Position numbers and translations under genes: made by a program
Source: Isosphaeraceae bacterium
GTDB taxonomy: Bacteria > Planctomycetota > Planctomycetia > Isosphaerales > Isosphaeraceae
Length of the DNA: 64,000 nucleotides
Direction of reading: 5' to 3'
Assembly (NCBI GenBank): GCA_026004735.1
Contig: BPJS01000001.1
Location: 1,240,001-1,304,000, forward strand
Shown here: positions 25,799 through 37,673 of the stretch, one piece after another
Layout: each line of letters starts with the position of its first letter
Position numbering within the stretch: the stretch's first letter is position 1
The notes under the pieces: generated by a model
Database searches by the model: none
Told to the model about the DNA's origin: nothing
What the model saw: only the letters and a program-made list of their open reading frames with translations

Positions 25799-26920
25799 AT
25801 GTTTGTCGATCGCGTCGAGTTGCTGGTTAAGGCCGGAGATGGTGGGAACGGTTGCGTCTCGTTTCGCAAGGAACGCTATGTGCCCCGGGGCGGCCCCAAT
25901 GGTGGGGATGGAGGCAGTGGCGGTTCGGTGATCATTCAGGCCGCTGAGGGTCACAGCAACCTGGCCCATCTGTCGTTTCAGCGGCATTGGAAGGCGGAAC
26001 GCGGCGAGCACGGGCAGGGTTCGAACTGCACGGGGCGCTCGGGCGAGGACCTGGTGATCGAGGTGCCGGTGGGCACCATCGTCCGGGACCGTGATCAGGG
26101 CTTTCTGCTGCGCGACCTGAAGCGGGCTGGGGATCGGGTCGTGGTGGCACGCGGGGGCAAGGGCGGCCGCGGCAACACCGCCTTCAAGTCGAGCACCAAC
26201 CGCGCTCCGCGGACGGCCGAGAAGGGGACGCCCGGCGAAGAGCGATGGATCGTGCTCGAGCTGAAGGTCATTGCCGACGTGGGGTTGATCGGGCTTCCCA
26301 ACGCGGGCAAGAGCACGCTTTTGTCGCGGATTTCGCGGGCTCACCCGGAAATTGCCGATTATCCGTTTACGACTAAGTATCCGAACCTCGGGACCGTGGC
26401 CGTGGCGGGCGGCGAGCGGGGGTTTGTCGTGGCCGACATCCCCGGCCTGATCGAGGGTGCCCACCGAGGACTGGGATTGGGACACGCGTTCTTGCGCCAC
26501 GTTGAGCGGACGCGTCTGCTGGTTCACCTGGTTGATCCGCTGCCGCCGGATGGCTCTGACCCGGTGATGAATTATCGGGCGATCCGGCGAGAGCTGGCGC
26601 TTTACAGCGCGGCATTGGCGCAGCGGCCGGAGCTGGTGGTCGTCACGAAGCTGGATCTAAGCGGCGCCGCGGAGGTTCGAGAACGTCTGGCCCGCCAGTT
26701 GGGCCGCGAGGTTCTCGGGATTTCCTCGGTGACGGGGCAGGGGATTCCGGAACTGATCGGGCAGATGGTCGAGGCGCTCGACGCGCTGGGGCCCGCCTCT
26801 GAGGGGTTGACGACGACTGAAGGGGAATCGCCGAAACCGCCCGGTGATCGGGAGCCGAACCCGACGGATGCCTCCGGAGGGGGGATGTTGATCGGCCTGT
26901 TACCGGAGCAGGGGGGATGA
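25799..26920 (+). CDS. obgE: GTPase Obg (ObgE/CgtA)
   Basis: A 373-residue ribosome-associated GTPase acting in 50S assembly. The glycine-rich Obg fold fills the first 155 residues (AGDGGNGCVSFRKERYV, RGGKGGRGNTAFKSSTN). The G domain has G1 GLPNAGKST, G2 with YPFTTKYPN, G3 DIPGLIEGA and G4 TKLD. A short, acidic, Pro-rich tail replaces the OCT domain. Two nearby ATGs exist (25793 and 25799); the second is better spaced from the GGGGGG at 25785-25790. It lies in the usual order after rpmA. Confidence 0.95.
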   Translation: MFVDRVELLVKAGDGGNGCVSFRKERYVPRGGPNGGDGGSGGSVIIQAAEGHSNLAHLSFQRHWKAERGEHGQGSNCTGRSGEDLVIEVPVGTIVRDRDQGFLLRDLKRAGDRVVVARGGKGGRGNTAFKSSTNRAPRTAEKGTPGEERWIVLELKVIADVGLIGLPNAGKSTLLSRISRAHPEIADYPFTTKYPNLGTVAVAGGERGFVVADIPGLIEGAHRGLGLGHAFLRHVERTRLLVHLVDPLPPDGSDPVMNYRAIRRELALYSAALAQRPELVVVTKLDLSGAAEVRERLARQLGREVLGISSVTGQGIPELIGQMVEALDALGPASEGLTTTEGESPKPPGDREPNPTDASGGGMLIGLLPEQGG

Positions 26921-27010
26921 GAGCCAGAGTCCGAGCCTGACCCACATCGGCCCGAGAAAAAAGGAGGTGGCGGGGCTGAGGGGGTTGAGAGCAAGTTCTG
27001 GGAACCGAAC

Positions 27011-27766
27011 GTGACGACGATCCTGGCCGATGTAGGCAACACGCGGATCAAGCTGGCGTTGTGGGGAGGGGATCGAACCGCCCTAGAACCGATCGCTTTG
27101 GATGTGGACACAACGGATAGCTGGGAGACGACGTTGGCGCAGGTGGGCTGGCTGAAAGCGGCCGGCCAGCGGTGGCATATCTCGAGTGTGAGGCCCGAGG
27201 CGGCCGACCGGTTGGAGCGGCTGATCGAGCGTTTGGGCGGGGGCGAGATCGTCTGGTATCGATCGGCTGCGGATGTCCCGGTGGTGCAGAAATTGGGACA
27301 GCCGGAGCGGGTTGGGGCGGATCGGGCGCTGGCGGTTCGGGCGGCGGTGCGGCTGGTGGGTCGCGGTCCGTTGGCGGTGGTGATGGCGGGGACGGCGGTG
27401 ACGGTGGAGAAAGTTGATGAAGCAGGTTGCTGGTTGGGTGGAGCGATTGCGCCGGGGATTCGGCCGCTCGCCGAGGCTCTGCACCGCCTGACGGCCCAGC
27501 TTCCGCTGATCGACCCAGAGCGAGAGGCACCGGCCTGGTCGAACCAGACCGAGGGAGCGCTGGCGGCGGGGTTGCGGTGGGGGGTGGTTGGGATGGTGCG
27601 GGAGTTGCTAGAGCGGCAGGGTCTGGATCGGAGGATGCCGGTTGTCTGGTCAGGAGGAGATGCGGAGTGGCTGGCGCGGGAGATCTCCTGGAGAGGCTCG
27701 CGGGTGGTTCGAGACCTGGTGTTGGTGGGACTGGGCCAATTAGCCGATGAGCGGGGTCAGGCATGA
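27011..27766 (+). CDS. coaX: Type III pantothenate kinase CoaX
   Basis: A 251-residue type III pantothenate kinase, the first step of CoA synthesis. The ASKHA-fold motifs are present: ADVGNTRIKLALWGG (phosphate 1), GADRALAVRAA with the catalytic Asp, MAGTAVTVEKVD (phosphate 2) and GGAIAPGIRPLAEALH. The start is GTG at 27011. A perfect ribosome-binding-site-like AAGGAGGTG lies 43 nt upstream, too far to serve this start directly. Its stop overlaps the ATG of the mnmE-like gene (ATGA). Confidence 0.92.
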   Translation: MTTILADVGNTRIKLALWGGDRTALEPIALDVDTTDSWETTLAQVGWLKAAGQRWHISSVRPEAADRLERLIERLGGGEIVWYRSAADVPVVQKLGQPERVGADRALAVRAAVRLVGRGPLAVVMAGTAVTVEKVDEAGCWLGGAIAPGIRPLAEALHRLTAQLPLIDPEREAPAWSNQTEGALAAGLRWGVVGMVRELLERQGLDRRMPVVWSGGDAEWLAREISWRGSRVVRDLVLVGLGQLADERGQA

Positions 27767-28902
27767 GCGACCCTGGCACCAGGGCGGTGGTGTTGACCGC
27801 GCCTGGCCGGGCGGCGGTGGCGGTTGTGCGGGTTTGGGGAGCCGGCGCGGTCGAGCTGGTCAGCGAGACGGTGCGGTTGCGGGGTCAGGCAAGCGGCGCC
27901 ATGAAGGTTCCGCGGCTGGGGCGGATGCGGGACGGGCGAGGCGATGAAGTGGTGGTGATTGGGGACCCCGGAGGAGAATGGGTTGAACTGCAGTGCCACG
28001 GCGGGCGAGCGGCCGTCGCGTCGGTTCTGGAGGAGTTGGCGGGACGGGGGGTTGAGGTGGTCGACCGGGCCACCTGGTACCGCCTCGATGCGCCGAACCG
28101 TTTGGTTGCGGAGGCGCGGGCGGATCTGGAGCGGGCGGAGACCGACCGGGCCGCGGAAATCTTGATCGATCAGGCCGAGGGGGCGCTCGCCGAGGCAGTG
28201 GCGGGTTGGATTGAGCGGCTTGGTCGAGATGAGGTCGGGGCCGAGACAGTGCGTGCCGAGATCAGGGAGGCGGTCGGGCGCGGCCGGATCGGGCGGCGGT
28301 TGATCGCGGGCTGGAGGATCGTCCTGGCCGGTCGACCCAATGTCGGGAAAAGCACTTTGTTTAATGCGTTGGTTGGGTTTGAGCGGAGCCTGGTTGATCC
28401 TGAGCCGGGGACGACCCGGGATCTGGTGACCCGCCGCGGGGCGTTCGGCGGCTGGCCGGTGGTCCTGATCGACAGCGCGGGGCTGCGTGCGTCGCAGGAC
28501 CCGATCGAGTCGGAGGGGATTGATCGTTCGCGGGTCGCGATGGCCCGCGCCGATCTTGTGCTCGAACTTCACGACGGGAGTGTTCCCAGGGAAGCAGGCG
28601 ACGGGGCCACGCCGCGGAGGGCGGGCCAGGTCCTTCAGGTGGCGACCAAGCGCGACCTGGCGGCCTGCTGGTCGCCGGAAGACGCCGGCATGGTGTGGGT
28701 TTCTGCGCGGACGGGGGAGGGGCTGGGCCAACTGGTCGATCGGATCGCAGCCCGGCTGGTGCCCGATCCGCCTCAACCGGGCGACCCGGTGCCGACCCGA
28801 GGTCGGCAGATCCGGGGCTTGCGTGCCGCAATACGCTGGCTAGGTCGAGGCGAAATCGGGCAAGCGGTGGCGGCCCTCCGGTCACTTCTCGATGGGTCGT
28901 GA
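27763..28902 (+). CDS. Shortened MnmE-like (TrmE) GTPase
   Basis: A 379-residue homologue of the tRNA-modification GTPase MnmE, which is normally about 450 residues and works with MnmG on U34 of tRNAs. The N-terminal folate-binding-like domain (VVLTAPGRAAVAVVRVWG, WVELQCHGG) and the G domain (GRPNVGKSTLFNALVG, PEPGTTRDLV, DSAGLR, TKRD) are recognisable. The helical domain is much reduced: the usual RPGEFTKRAF segment is missing, and the protein ends at LRSLLDGS without the C-terminal C-x-G-K cysteine motif needed for catalysis. It may be a degenerate or repurposed MnmE. It overlaps coaX by 4 bp, and its 3' end overlaps the convergent kinase gene by 21 bp. Confidence 0.82.
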   Translation: MSDPGTRAVVLTAPGRAAVAVVRVWGAGAVELVSETVRLRGQASGAMKVPRLGRMRDGRGDEVVVIGDPGGEWVELQCHGGRAAVASVLEELAGRGVEVVDRATWYRLDAPNRLVAEARADLERAETDRAAEILIDQAEGALAEAVAGWIERLGRDEVGAETVRAEIREAVGRGRIGRRLIAGWRIVLAGRPNVGKSTLFNALVGFERSLVDPEPGTTRDLVTRRGAFGGWPVVLIDSAGLRASQDPIESEGIDRSRVAMARADLVLELHDGSVPREAGDGATPRRAGQVLQVATKRDLAACWSPEDAGMVWVSARTGEGLGQLVDRIAARLVPDPPQPGDPVPTRGRQIRGLRAAIRWLGRGEIGQAVAALRSLLDGS

Positions 28903-31900
28903 GAGGTTTTCGGACGCGACGTCCGGGGGCGGAGGCGCGGGGATCCGATCGAGGCGGGGACCTGCGTTCGGAACGGGCGTATCGGGGGCGAGTCGGACCT
29001 CGGCCAGTCCCATACGCCAGGGCATCTGGTCCGAAGTCATGGGGATGGAGAAGCGGGCGTCGCCGTGGAACGCCGAGTCTTCGCGGGGACCGACGGCGAC
29101 ATCCCAAGAGAGGCGTCGATACGGGGCGGGGGCAGCGCCGTTGGTGGTCTCGTCGAGCCGGTAGACTTCGATCAAATGGTAGACGACACCCCGACCGTCC
29201 CAGACGACCCAGTCGCGGTCGGTGCCGGAATCCCCACGGCCTTCGATTCGCAAGAGGGGATCGCCCCGAGGGGTGGTCGTGAGGATGGAATCCCTGAGCG
29301 TCAGCTCGAGGACCGGCCGATCGGTGCGGTTGGTTCGGCTGCCACGCAACCGGGCCAGTCCGCCAGCGGCACGAATCAGGCATTGGCGGATTTCCAGCCG
29401 GGAGCGATCGTCGCCGGCAGTGACTGAGGTCGGGACGGCGGCATCGAAGGCGGCGCCACTGGAGAGCAGGACCGAACCGCTGACGTTGGCGTTCAAGCGA
29501 ACGCTCTCCAAATCTTCGATGACGGAGCCGCCGGTTCGGAGGAAGGAGTCTTCGACGCGGAGGGTCGCCGGTGCTGGGGTGGCCGAAGTCTGCCCGGGAA
29601 CCAGGCGGATCAACGGAGCCGCCGGAGGGTCGCCCTCTGAGGCCGGAATGAGCGTCAGCGTGCAACGGATGAGGGAGAGGTCCGCACCGGGCGCGAGGCT
29701 GATCAACGACCCCGACCAGCCGACCGGCTGCTCGGACTGGCTGACGACAATATCGATGTCGCGTAGCTCCAACGCGGCACCAGCGGCCAGGCGAAAGAGC
29801 GGCGAAGTGTCGGGCATGCCGCGCGTGCTCGGGGACCGAGCGTCGAGGCGGAGCAGGGGGCGCGATACGCCTGGCTCGGCCTGCACGATCCAGCGACCGC
29901 CGCGGGGGATGTCAGTGGGGCCGAGGTTGAGTCGGGCGTCGGAAGCGAGCCGGACGACACCGCCCTGGGCGGGCAGATCCGCCAAAGCCGCCAGCCAGCC
30001 GCCGCGGGTCCGGACGACGGAGGCCGAGCTATCGGCAGGTCCGGCGGGGCGATCGTTCGGGGAGGGCTGGATGGTTGAGCCAGACGAGGATGAATCGCTG
30101 TTCCGCGGCCGTGACGCGGCGGATACTGGCGATGCGGCCAATCCTCGTTCGCCGAGCGGCAGGGGCAGGAGTTGTGGGAAGTTCTCGCCGATGAGGGTGT
30201 TCGCGGGGCGGTCTCGGTCTGGGGAGGTGCGGGGAGCCTCGGTCTCAAACGGTTCTGAGCTTTGCTCCGCGACTTGCCCCATCGGGGCGACCGGCATCGG
30301 AACCGGTCCGTCAGGAGCCTCGCCTGGCTCGAGGGGGCGGGGGTCGTCGGATAGGCCGAGAGCGATCTGAGGCCCCGCCGCAACACTTTTCGGGGCAGAA
30401 GGCGATTCGCGAGGACGGCGAGAGAAGGCCGAACTCATGAACGAGGTGATCGATTCGGAGAACCGCGCTAGGGGGTTGACGCGATCGGGCGAGTCAGGCT
30501 CCGCGGCGGTCAACGCCGTGTCGGCCAGCCGCAATGCGGATTCCGGGTCGGCGGCACGGTTGGCAACGGCCCATGGATCGGATTCCTGCCAAAGCTGGCG
30601 GGTGATCAGACGAGAGCGAAGCTCGCGTCCGGAATTGGGCGCGGCCCAGGTTCGGAAGTCCCGAATCTGAAGCCCGGAGCCCGCCGTCCCGATCGCGCTG
30701 AGGTAGACGGCGAAGGGGCCGTAGAGGTTGTCCCGGCCCCGCCAGTCGAGACGATCCGGCTCGTCGATGGCCAGGAGCGAGGCACGTGGCTCACTGCCCG
30801 GCGGACCGAAGGCCGAGCCTTCGACGACGAAGCGGGCTTCGGTGCCCAAGATGCGGAAGATCGGCTCCTCGCCGGCGAGCACCCGCAGTCCGCGCGCTTG
30901 GAGGTCGACCGATTCGGGCCTTCCGGGAGGATTGTCGAGGACCAGGAAGGTTCCGCGGACCGCCGATCGAACCGAATCGAGCTGAAGGTCCGCTGGACCG
31001 GTGATTTCCAGCGCAGAGAGCCCGCCCAGAAACGTGCAGCCCAGGAGCCGGGTCGTCGCCGGGGGCCGCCCGGGCTGCCCACGGAGCGTCAGAGCGGTCA
31101 AACCCGGTGAGCCTGGTCCAGAGGAGCGCGGACCCCGGAAGACGCAGTTCTCGACGACAAGCTCGGTCTGATGCGCGCGAATGACCGCCTGGGGCGCGCG
31201 CCCGGGGGGTGGCTCGCCGACGTCGAATTCGATGCCCTCGAGGCGCACCATCCCAGGTCCAAGATCCAGCAACGCCTCCGGGTCGAGCGGGGAGGTCTCG
31301 GACGGAGCCCAGTCGATCAGGACGATGGGGCGTGTGACACCCTCGCCGCGAATGGTCAGGTGCCGGGCAGGGCCGTTGGGATCGGGCGTTGGGCGGCTGA
31401 TCGGGTCGCGGGGGCGGAGTCGGTAGGGACCGGGCTGGGCCAGGACGATCGTGGCGCGAGACGGCGCCTGAGCGATCACCTGGCCGAGATCCTCCCGCGG
31501 ATCGACACGAATCGGGCTGGTCTGGACCGTCGGGGTGGCGGTGATTTCGGAGCGAGGCTCGGGACCGGCGGGAGTGACCCGGGGGCGGGGCGTCAGCAGC
31601 GGCGCCTCGGCGCCAGACTCCCGCGTTGGAAGCTCGCTGCCCGGCCCCCACAACGAGAGCCCGGTCAAGAGCAGTGCCAGACCAATGGCAGGGATGGCCC
31701 AAACCAGGTGCCGTTCCCAGCCGAGGACCGGAGAAACGCTCGGGGTCGCAACGGCGGAGAGCGGTGCCGGCACGACCAGACCCAAAGACCTCCCCACGGA
31801 CGCCAACTGATCCCGAAGTTGCTCCGGAGTCTGGAATCGGCGTTCGCGGTCTTTTTCCATCAGGCGGAGGATGACCGCGGCCAATGGCTCAGGTACGGCG

Positions 31901-32808
31901 GGGTTCAAGTCGCGGACATCGGGGGCTGGATCGCCCTGATGCTGCAATAGTTTCTGCAAGACCGTGCCATCGGGGAACGGAGGCCGGCCGGTCAGGAGAA
32001 AGTACATGGTGCATCCGAGCGAATAGAGGTCGCTGCGGATATCGACGTTCCGGGGGTCGCGGGCCTGCTCGGGGCTGATGTAATCGAAGGTGCCCAGGGT
32101 CATGCCGCTCTGGGTGAGGCCGTGGTCGCTGTGGCCGCGTTCAAAGTGGCGGGCCAGGCCCATATCGACCAGCTTGGCCCGGCCTTGAGGTGTGACGATG
32201 ATGTTCGACGGTTTAATATCGCGGTGGACGACCCCCCGCGACGCCGCGTGGATCAGGGCCTCGCAGATTTGTAATGAGAGGTCGACGGCTTCGGCAGGCG
32301 AGAGGACTCCGCGGTGTTCGACGCGTTGGCGAAGCGTGGTTCCTTCAACATATTCAAATGCAATAAAATGGAGACCGCGATCGTAGCCCAGCGTGTAGAC
32401 CCGAGCGATATTTTCGTGGTCGAGGCGGGCGGCGGCCTTGCCCTCGAGGTAGAAACGGCGGACGGTTTCCGGGTCGAGGGATTGTTCGGGTGGGAGGACT
32501 TTGAGGGCGACCTGGCGATCGAGCCGGGTGTCGGTGGCGAGGAAGACCGCACCCATGCCGCCGGCGCCGATCGCGGCGTGGATCTCGAACGACTCGAGGC
32601 GGTCGCCGGGCTTGGGCAGGTGGGGCGAGTCGGCCGGTATGGGCCGACCGGTGGGAGTCGCCTCGAGGGCAGCCCGGCGATCCAAGGCTGAGCCGGGATT
32701 TGCCGCGGCAGGGGGTGCGGAGTCGGACGGACGCGCCGGCCAGGAACCGGTCGCCTCGTGGGACTCGGCCGAAAGTCGGATGTTGTGACCTGGCATCGTC
32801 CGCTTCAC
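28882..32808 (-). CDS. Giant membrane Ser/Thr protein kinase with beta-helix-like C-terminus
   Basis: A 1308-residue Hanks-type kinase. The kinase domain (about 68-335) has IGAGGMGAVFLA, the lysine in VALKVLPPE, the catalytic loop HRDIKPSN and DMG in place of DFG, a change seen in active bacterial kinases. A transmembrane helix follows (about 368-390). The long exported part has two regions rich in short strands with recurring 'VVENCVFRG', 'LTLRDSILTT' and 'LRVEDSFLR' patterns, as in right-handed parallel beta helices, separated by a low-complexity linker. It probably senses an envelope ligand, unknown here. The start is GTG at 32808 with an in-frame ATG four codons later. Confidence 0.9.
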   Translation of the reverse strand: MKRTMPGHNIRLSAESHEATGSWPARPSDSAPPAAANPGSALDRRAALEATPTGRPIPADSPHLPKPGDRLESFEIHAAIGAGGMGAVFLATDTRLDRQVALKVLPPEQSLDPETVRRFYLEGKAAARLDHENIARVYTLGYDRGLHFIAFEYVEGTTLRQRVEHRGVLSPAEAVDLSLQICEALIHAASRGVVHRDIKPSNIIVTPQGRAKLVDMGLARHFERGHSDHGLTQSGMTLGTFDYISPEQARDPRNVDIRSDLYSLGCTMYFLLTGRPPFPDGTVLQKLLQHQGDPAPDVRDLNPAVPEPLAAVILRLMEKDRERRFQTPEQLRDQLASVGRSLGLVVPAPLSAVATPSVSPVLGWERHLVWAIPAIGLALLLTGLSLWGPGSELPTRESGAEAPLLTPRPRVTPAGPEPRSEITATPTVQTSPIRVDPREDLGQVIAQAPSRATIVLAQPGPYRLRPRDPISRPTPDPNGPARHLTIRGEGVTRPIVLIDWAPSETSPLDPEALLDLGPGMVRLEGIEFDVGEPPPGRAPQAVIRAHQTELVVENCVFRGPRSSGPGSPGLTALTLRGQPGRPPATTRLLGCTFLGGLSALEITGPADLQLDSVRSAVRGTFLVLDNPPGRPESVDLQARGLRVLAGEEPIFRILGTEARFVVEGSAFGPPGSEPRASLLAIDEPDRLDWRGRDNLYGPFAVYLSAIGTAGSGLQIRDFRTWAAPNSGRELRSRLITRQLWQESDPWAVANRAADPESALRLADTALTAAEPDSPDRVNPLARFSESITSFMSSAFSRRPRESPSAPKSVAAGPQIALGLSDDPRPLEPGEAPDGPVPMPVAPMGQVAEQSSEPFETEAPRTSPDRDRPANTLIGENFPQLLPLPLGERGLAASPVSAASRPRNSDSSSSGSTIQPSPNDRPAGPADSSASVVRTRGGWLAALADLPAQGGVVRLASDARLNLGPTDIPRGGRWIVQAEPGVSRPLLRLDARSPSTRGMPDTSPLFRLAAGAALELRDIDIVVSQSEQPVGWSGSLISLAPGADLSLIRCTLTLIPASEGDPPAAPLIRLVPGQTSATPAPATLRVEDSFLRTGGSVIEDLESVRLNANVSGSVLLSSGAAFDAAVPTSVTAGDDRSRLEIRQCLIRAAGGLARLRGSRTNRTDRPVLELTLRDSILTTTPRGDPLLRIEGRGDSGTDRDWVVWDGRGVVYHLIEVYRLDETTNGAAPAPYRRLSWDVAVGPREDSAFHGDARFSIPMTSDQMPWRMGLAEVRLAPDTPVPNAGPRLDRIPAPPPPDVASENLSRPIEK

Positions 32809-33202
32809 ACGGAACCGGGGAAAGAAAGCTCCCCGAGGAGAGCACGTCCTTGCAGTCAGCTACGATGCGGCGTCGTGAAGTGTTGGTTCGCGAAATAACC
32901 GGAAGGGATCAAGTCATTCATGACGGAACCTGACACCAGATGGATCATAGTCCCAGGCCCGGAGTCGGTCAATTCGCGGCCTGGACCGGCCAGGGAACGC
33001 GGTCGGTCTCATTTGGGTTGCGGTGGAGCGGCCAGGGTACCCTCCAGAGCACAGTTGGGAGTCTCGCCGTCGTCGTCCAGACGAAGATCTAAGTACCCGA
33101 ACCTCTCACGGGTCGGGAACGCGGAGTGGTTCGAAACGGAGCTGGTCAGGTCTGGTGGAAGGGGTCGGCCGGCTGGTCGTTTGGGAGGCAGAGGGGCGGG
33201 CG
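32809..33202. other. Intergenic region upstream of the kinase gene
   Basis: 394 bp between the kinase start and the U32 stop, both minus strand. It holds the kinase promoter at 32944-32972 and otherwise nothing I recognise. Confidence 0.5.
32944..32972 (-). promoter_or_regulatory. Promoter of the kinase gene
   Basis: On the minus strand, -35 TTGACC (32967-32972), 17-bp spacer, -10 TATGAT (32944-32949). It predicts a leader of about 130 nt. Confidence 0.65.
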
Positions 33203-35782
<2,580 letters not shown>

Positions 35783-35965
35783 AGGCTGAAGCCGTTTTGC
35801 GATCAGGGTCGAAAAAAGGTTGATCGAATTGTAGTCGAGCCGGAGCGCGGGTGGATCTCGTCGACCGGCGGGAAGCGAGCGTACGATGCTCATGTTTTGC
35901 CGGTCGGGCTGTGGTGGGGAAAGGGATGGACCCCCGAGAGCGCCTTTTGGAGGAGAGATAGGACG

Positions 35966-36394
35966 ATGAGCATCCCCCGCCGGTGGTGGAAGCGGATGGC
36001 GATCGCCTGGACGGCTCTGATCCTGGCGGGGACCTTGATGCCTCAGACGGAGCTAGTCCGGGGGATGGAGGAAGGGGGCCGGTGGATTGCGATTCCGCAT
36101 CTCGACAAGCTGGTTCATCTGATCCTGTTTGGCGGTTTTGTGGGGTTGTGGTGGCGGGCGGTGGGGGATTCGGCGGGGCGTTTGATGGTGATCGTCGCCG
36201 CGGGCGTGGCGCTGGGGGTGCTGACGGAACTGGGGCAAGCGATCCCGGGACTGGGCCGCGATGCGGGTCTGGATGATCTGGTCGCGGATCTGGTTGGCTG
36301 CGTGCTGGCCGTGGCCTTGGTTCGCTGGTGGGCGCGGCGAAGGGCCGAGGGGGCGGCTCGAGAGCTGAAGCAAGGTGCCACGGTCTGCCGATAG
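35966..36394 (+). CDS. VanZ-family membrane protein
   Basis: A 142-residue membrane protein with four predicted helices. The VanZ pattern is clear: an N-terminal helix ending GTLMPQTE, HLDKLVHLILFGGFVGLWW, a third helix, and TELGQAIPGLGRDAGLDDLVADLVGCVLA, which carries the conserved E-x-x-Q and D-x-x-D residues. VanZ in enterococci gives teicoplanin resistance, but the wide family has no known general function. The ATG is preceded by GGAGGAG. It is divergent from the U32 gene and 90 bp before the ExeA-like gene. Confidence 0.85.
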   Translation: MSIPRRWWKRMAIAWTALILAGTLMPQTELVRGMEEGGRWIAIPHLDKLVHLILFGGFVGLWWRAVGDSAGRLMVIVAAGVALGVLTELGQAIPGLGRDAGLDDLVADLVGCVLAVALVRWWARRRAEGAARELKQGATVCR

Positions 36395-36484
36395 GCTCTA
36401 GAGGGACTTGGGCAGGGCGTCCGGCGGTTCCGGCAGATGGCCGGACGCGGAGGTCGGACGCCCGGGGCGGAGGATGAGCTGGCC

Positions 36485-37607
36485 ATGCCCCAACACGCTG
36501 CGCAGGCCGGGAAGATCGAAGGCGGGGAGTTGCTCCCGAGTCGGCTCGCGGCCTGGACACGGCTCCAAGCCGGTCTGGCCGAGGCAACGCCAGTGTTGCT
36601 AACCGGGGAGCCAGGGTCGGGCAAGAGCTGGCTGGCTCGGCGACTGATCACCCTGCGGGAGCCGCGCACGCGGTGGCTCTGGATCGATGTTGGCCCGGAC
36701 ATGACGCCCGCCGAGTTGCTCCAGGCGATTCTCGAGACGCTCGGCATGCCGAGTGAAGGCCAGCGCTCGGCCGGAAGCCTCCGGCTGGAACTGAGAGCAA
36801 TACTCGCACAACTGTCGGAGGACGGGTGGCAGACGGGTCTGGTGGTCGACGAGCTCCAACTCGCTGGACCGCGGTTGTTTGAGGAGTTGCGGCTGCTGGT
36901 CAATGGGATGGGGACGGCGGGGGGGGGTGTCGCGGTTGCTTCTGGTGGGTCAGACGTCGGTGCTTCGGCCGCTTTCGAACTGGGCGCTGGGTACTCTCGG
37001 GGCGCGGATCACAACGCACGTTCATCTGGGTCCGCTGGATGCCGAGGATGCGCGGGCGTGGTTTGAGCGGGAGCGGCCGGGTGTCGCTGTGGGTGCCTCG
37101 GAGGTGGAGGCAATCCACCGAGACTCGGGGGGCAACGCGGCAGAGCTGAGGAGGCTGATTCGTCAGTGGTCGGTCCGGCCCGGGCGGATCCGACGCGACG
37201 CAGCGCATCCGACGGCCGGGGCCGCTCCGCATCCGGTGTCGGTTCCGGAGGCGACGCAACCCCCGGCTGAACCGTTGATTCCAACCCGGCCACCGGTTCT
37301 CGAAGGGGAGGGGCTGATCGAGGTGGGCTGGACCGTGGAGCCGACGGTCGCTCAGAACGAGTTGGCGCGAGCCGGGCAGGTGCCTGTTGAAACGGAGGTG
37401 GTCGAGGATCCGTACACAGCCCTCCAGGCGTGGCAGGAGTGGGCGGCGACGGTGAATCGTGAGGCTGTCGGCGGGGCGTCAGGAGTGTCTGAGACAGACG
37501 GGCCGAGAGGCGAGGGGCCGAGTGTTTGGATGGATCCACCCCAATCCCACGCGCCATATGGTGATCTGTTTGGGCAAGGTCGTCCGGCGGCGCCGCATGA
37601 TACCTGA
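36485..37607 (+). pseudogene. ExeA-like AAA ATPase, interrupted by a frameshift at a G9 run
   Basis: Two frames together encode one AAA ATPase of the ExeA/TniB-like group. The first frame (from the ATG at 36485, after a GGAGGATGAG site) gives Walker A GEPGSGKSW and Walker B GLVVDELQ. After the run of nine G at 36919-36927 the homology moves one base to the other frame, which carries LLLVGQTSVLRPLS, ITTHVHLGPLDAEDARAWF and a winged-helix-like lid ending GGNAAELRRLIRQW. A Pro-rich tail follows to 37607. Removing one G restores a 373-residue protein. This could be a real inactivation, a slippage-controlled gene or a sequencing error. ExeA ATPases usually energise secretion or envelope assembly. 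Confidence 0.75.
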
Positions 37608-37673
37608 AGCATGGGTAGACGTGCTTGGCGCCGAAGGGGTTCCGTTCTCTAATTGGTTAGGGATACGGGACCG

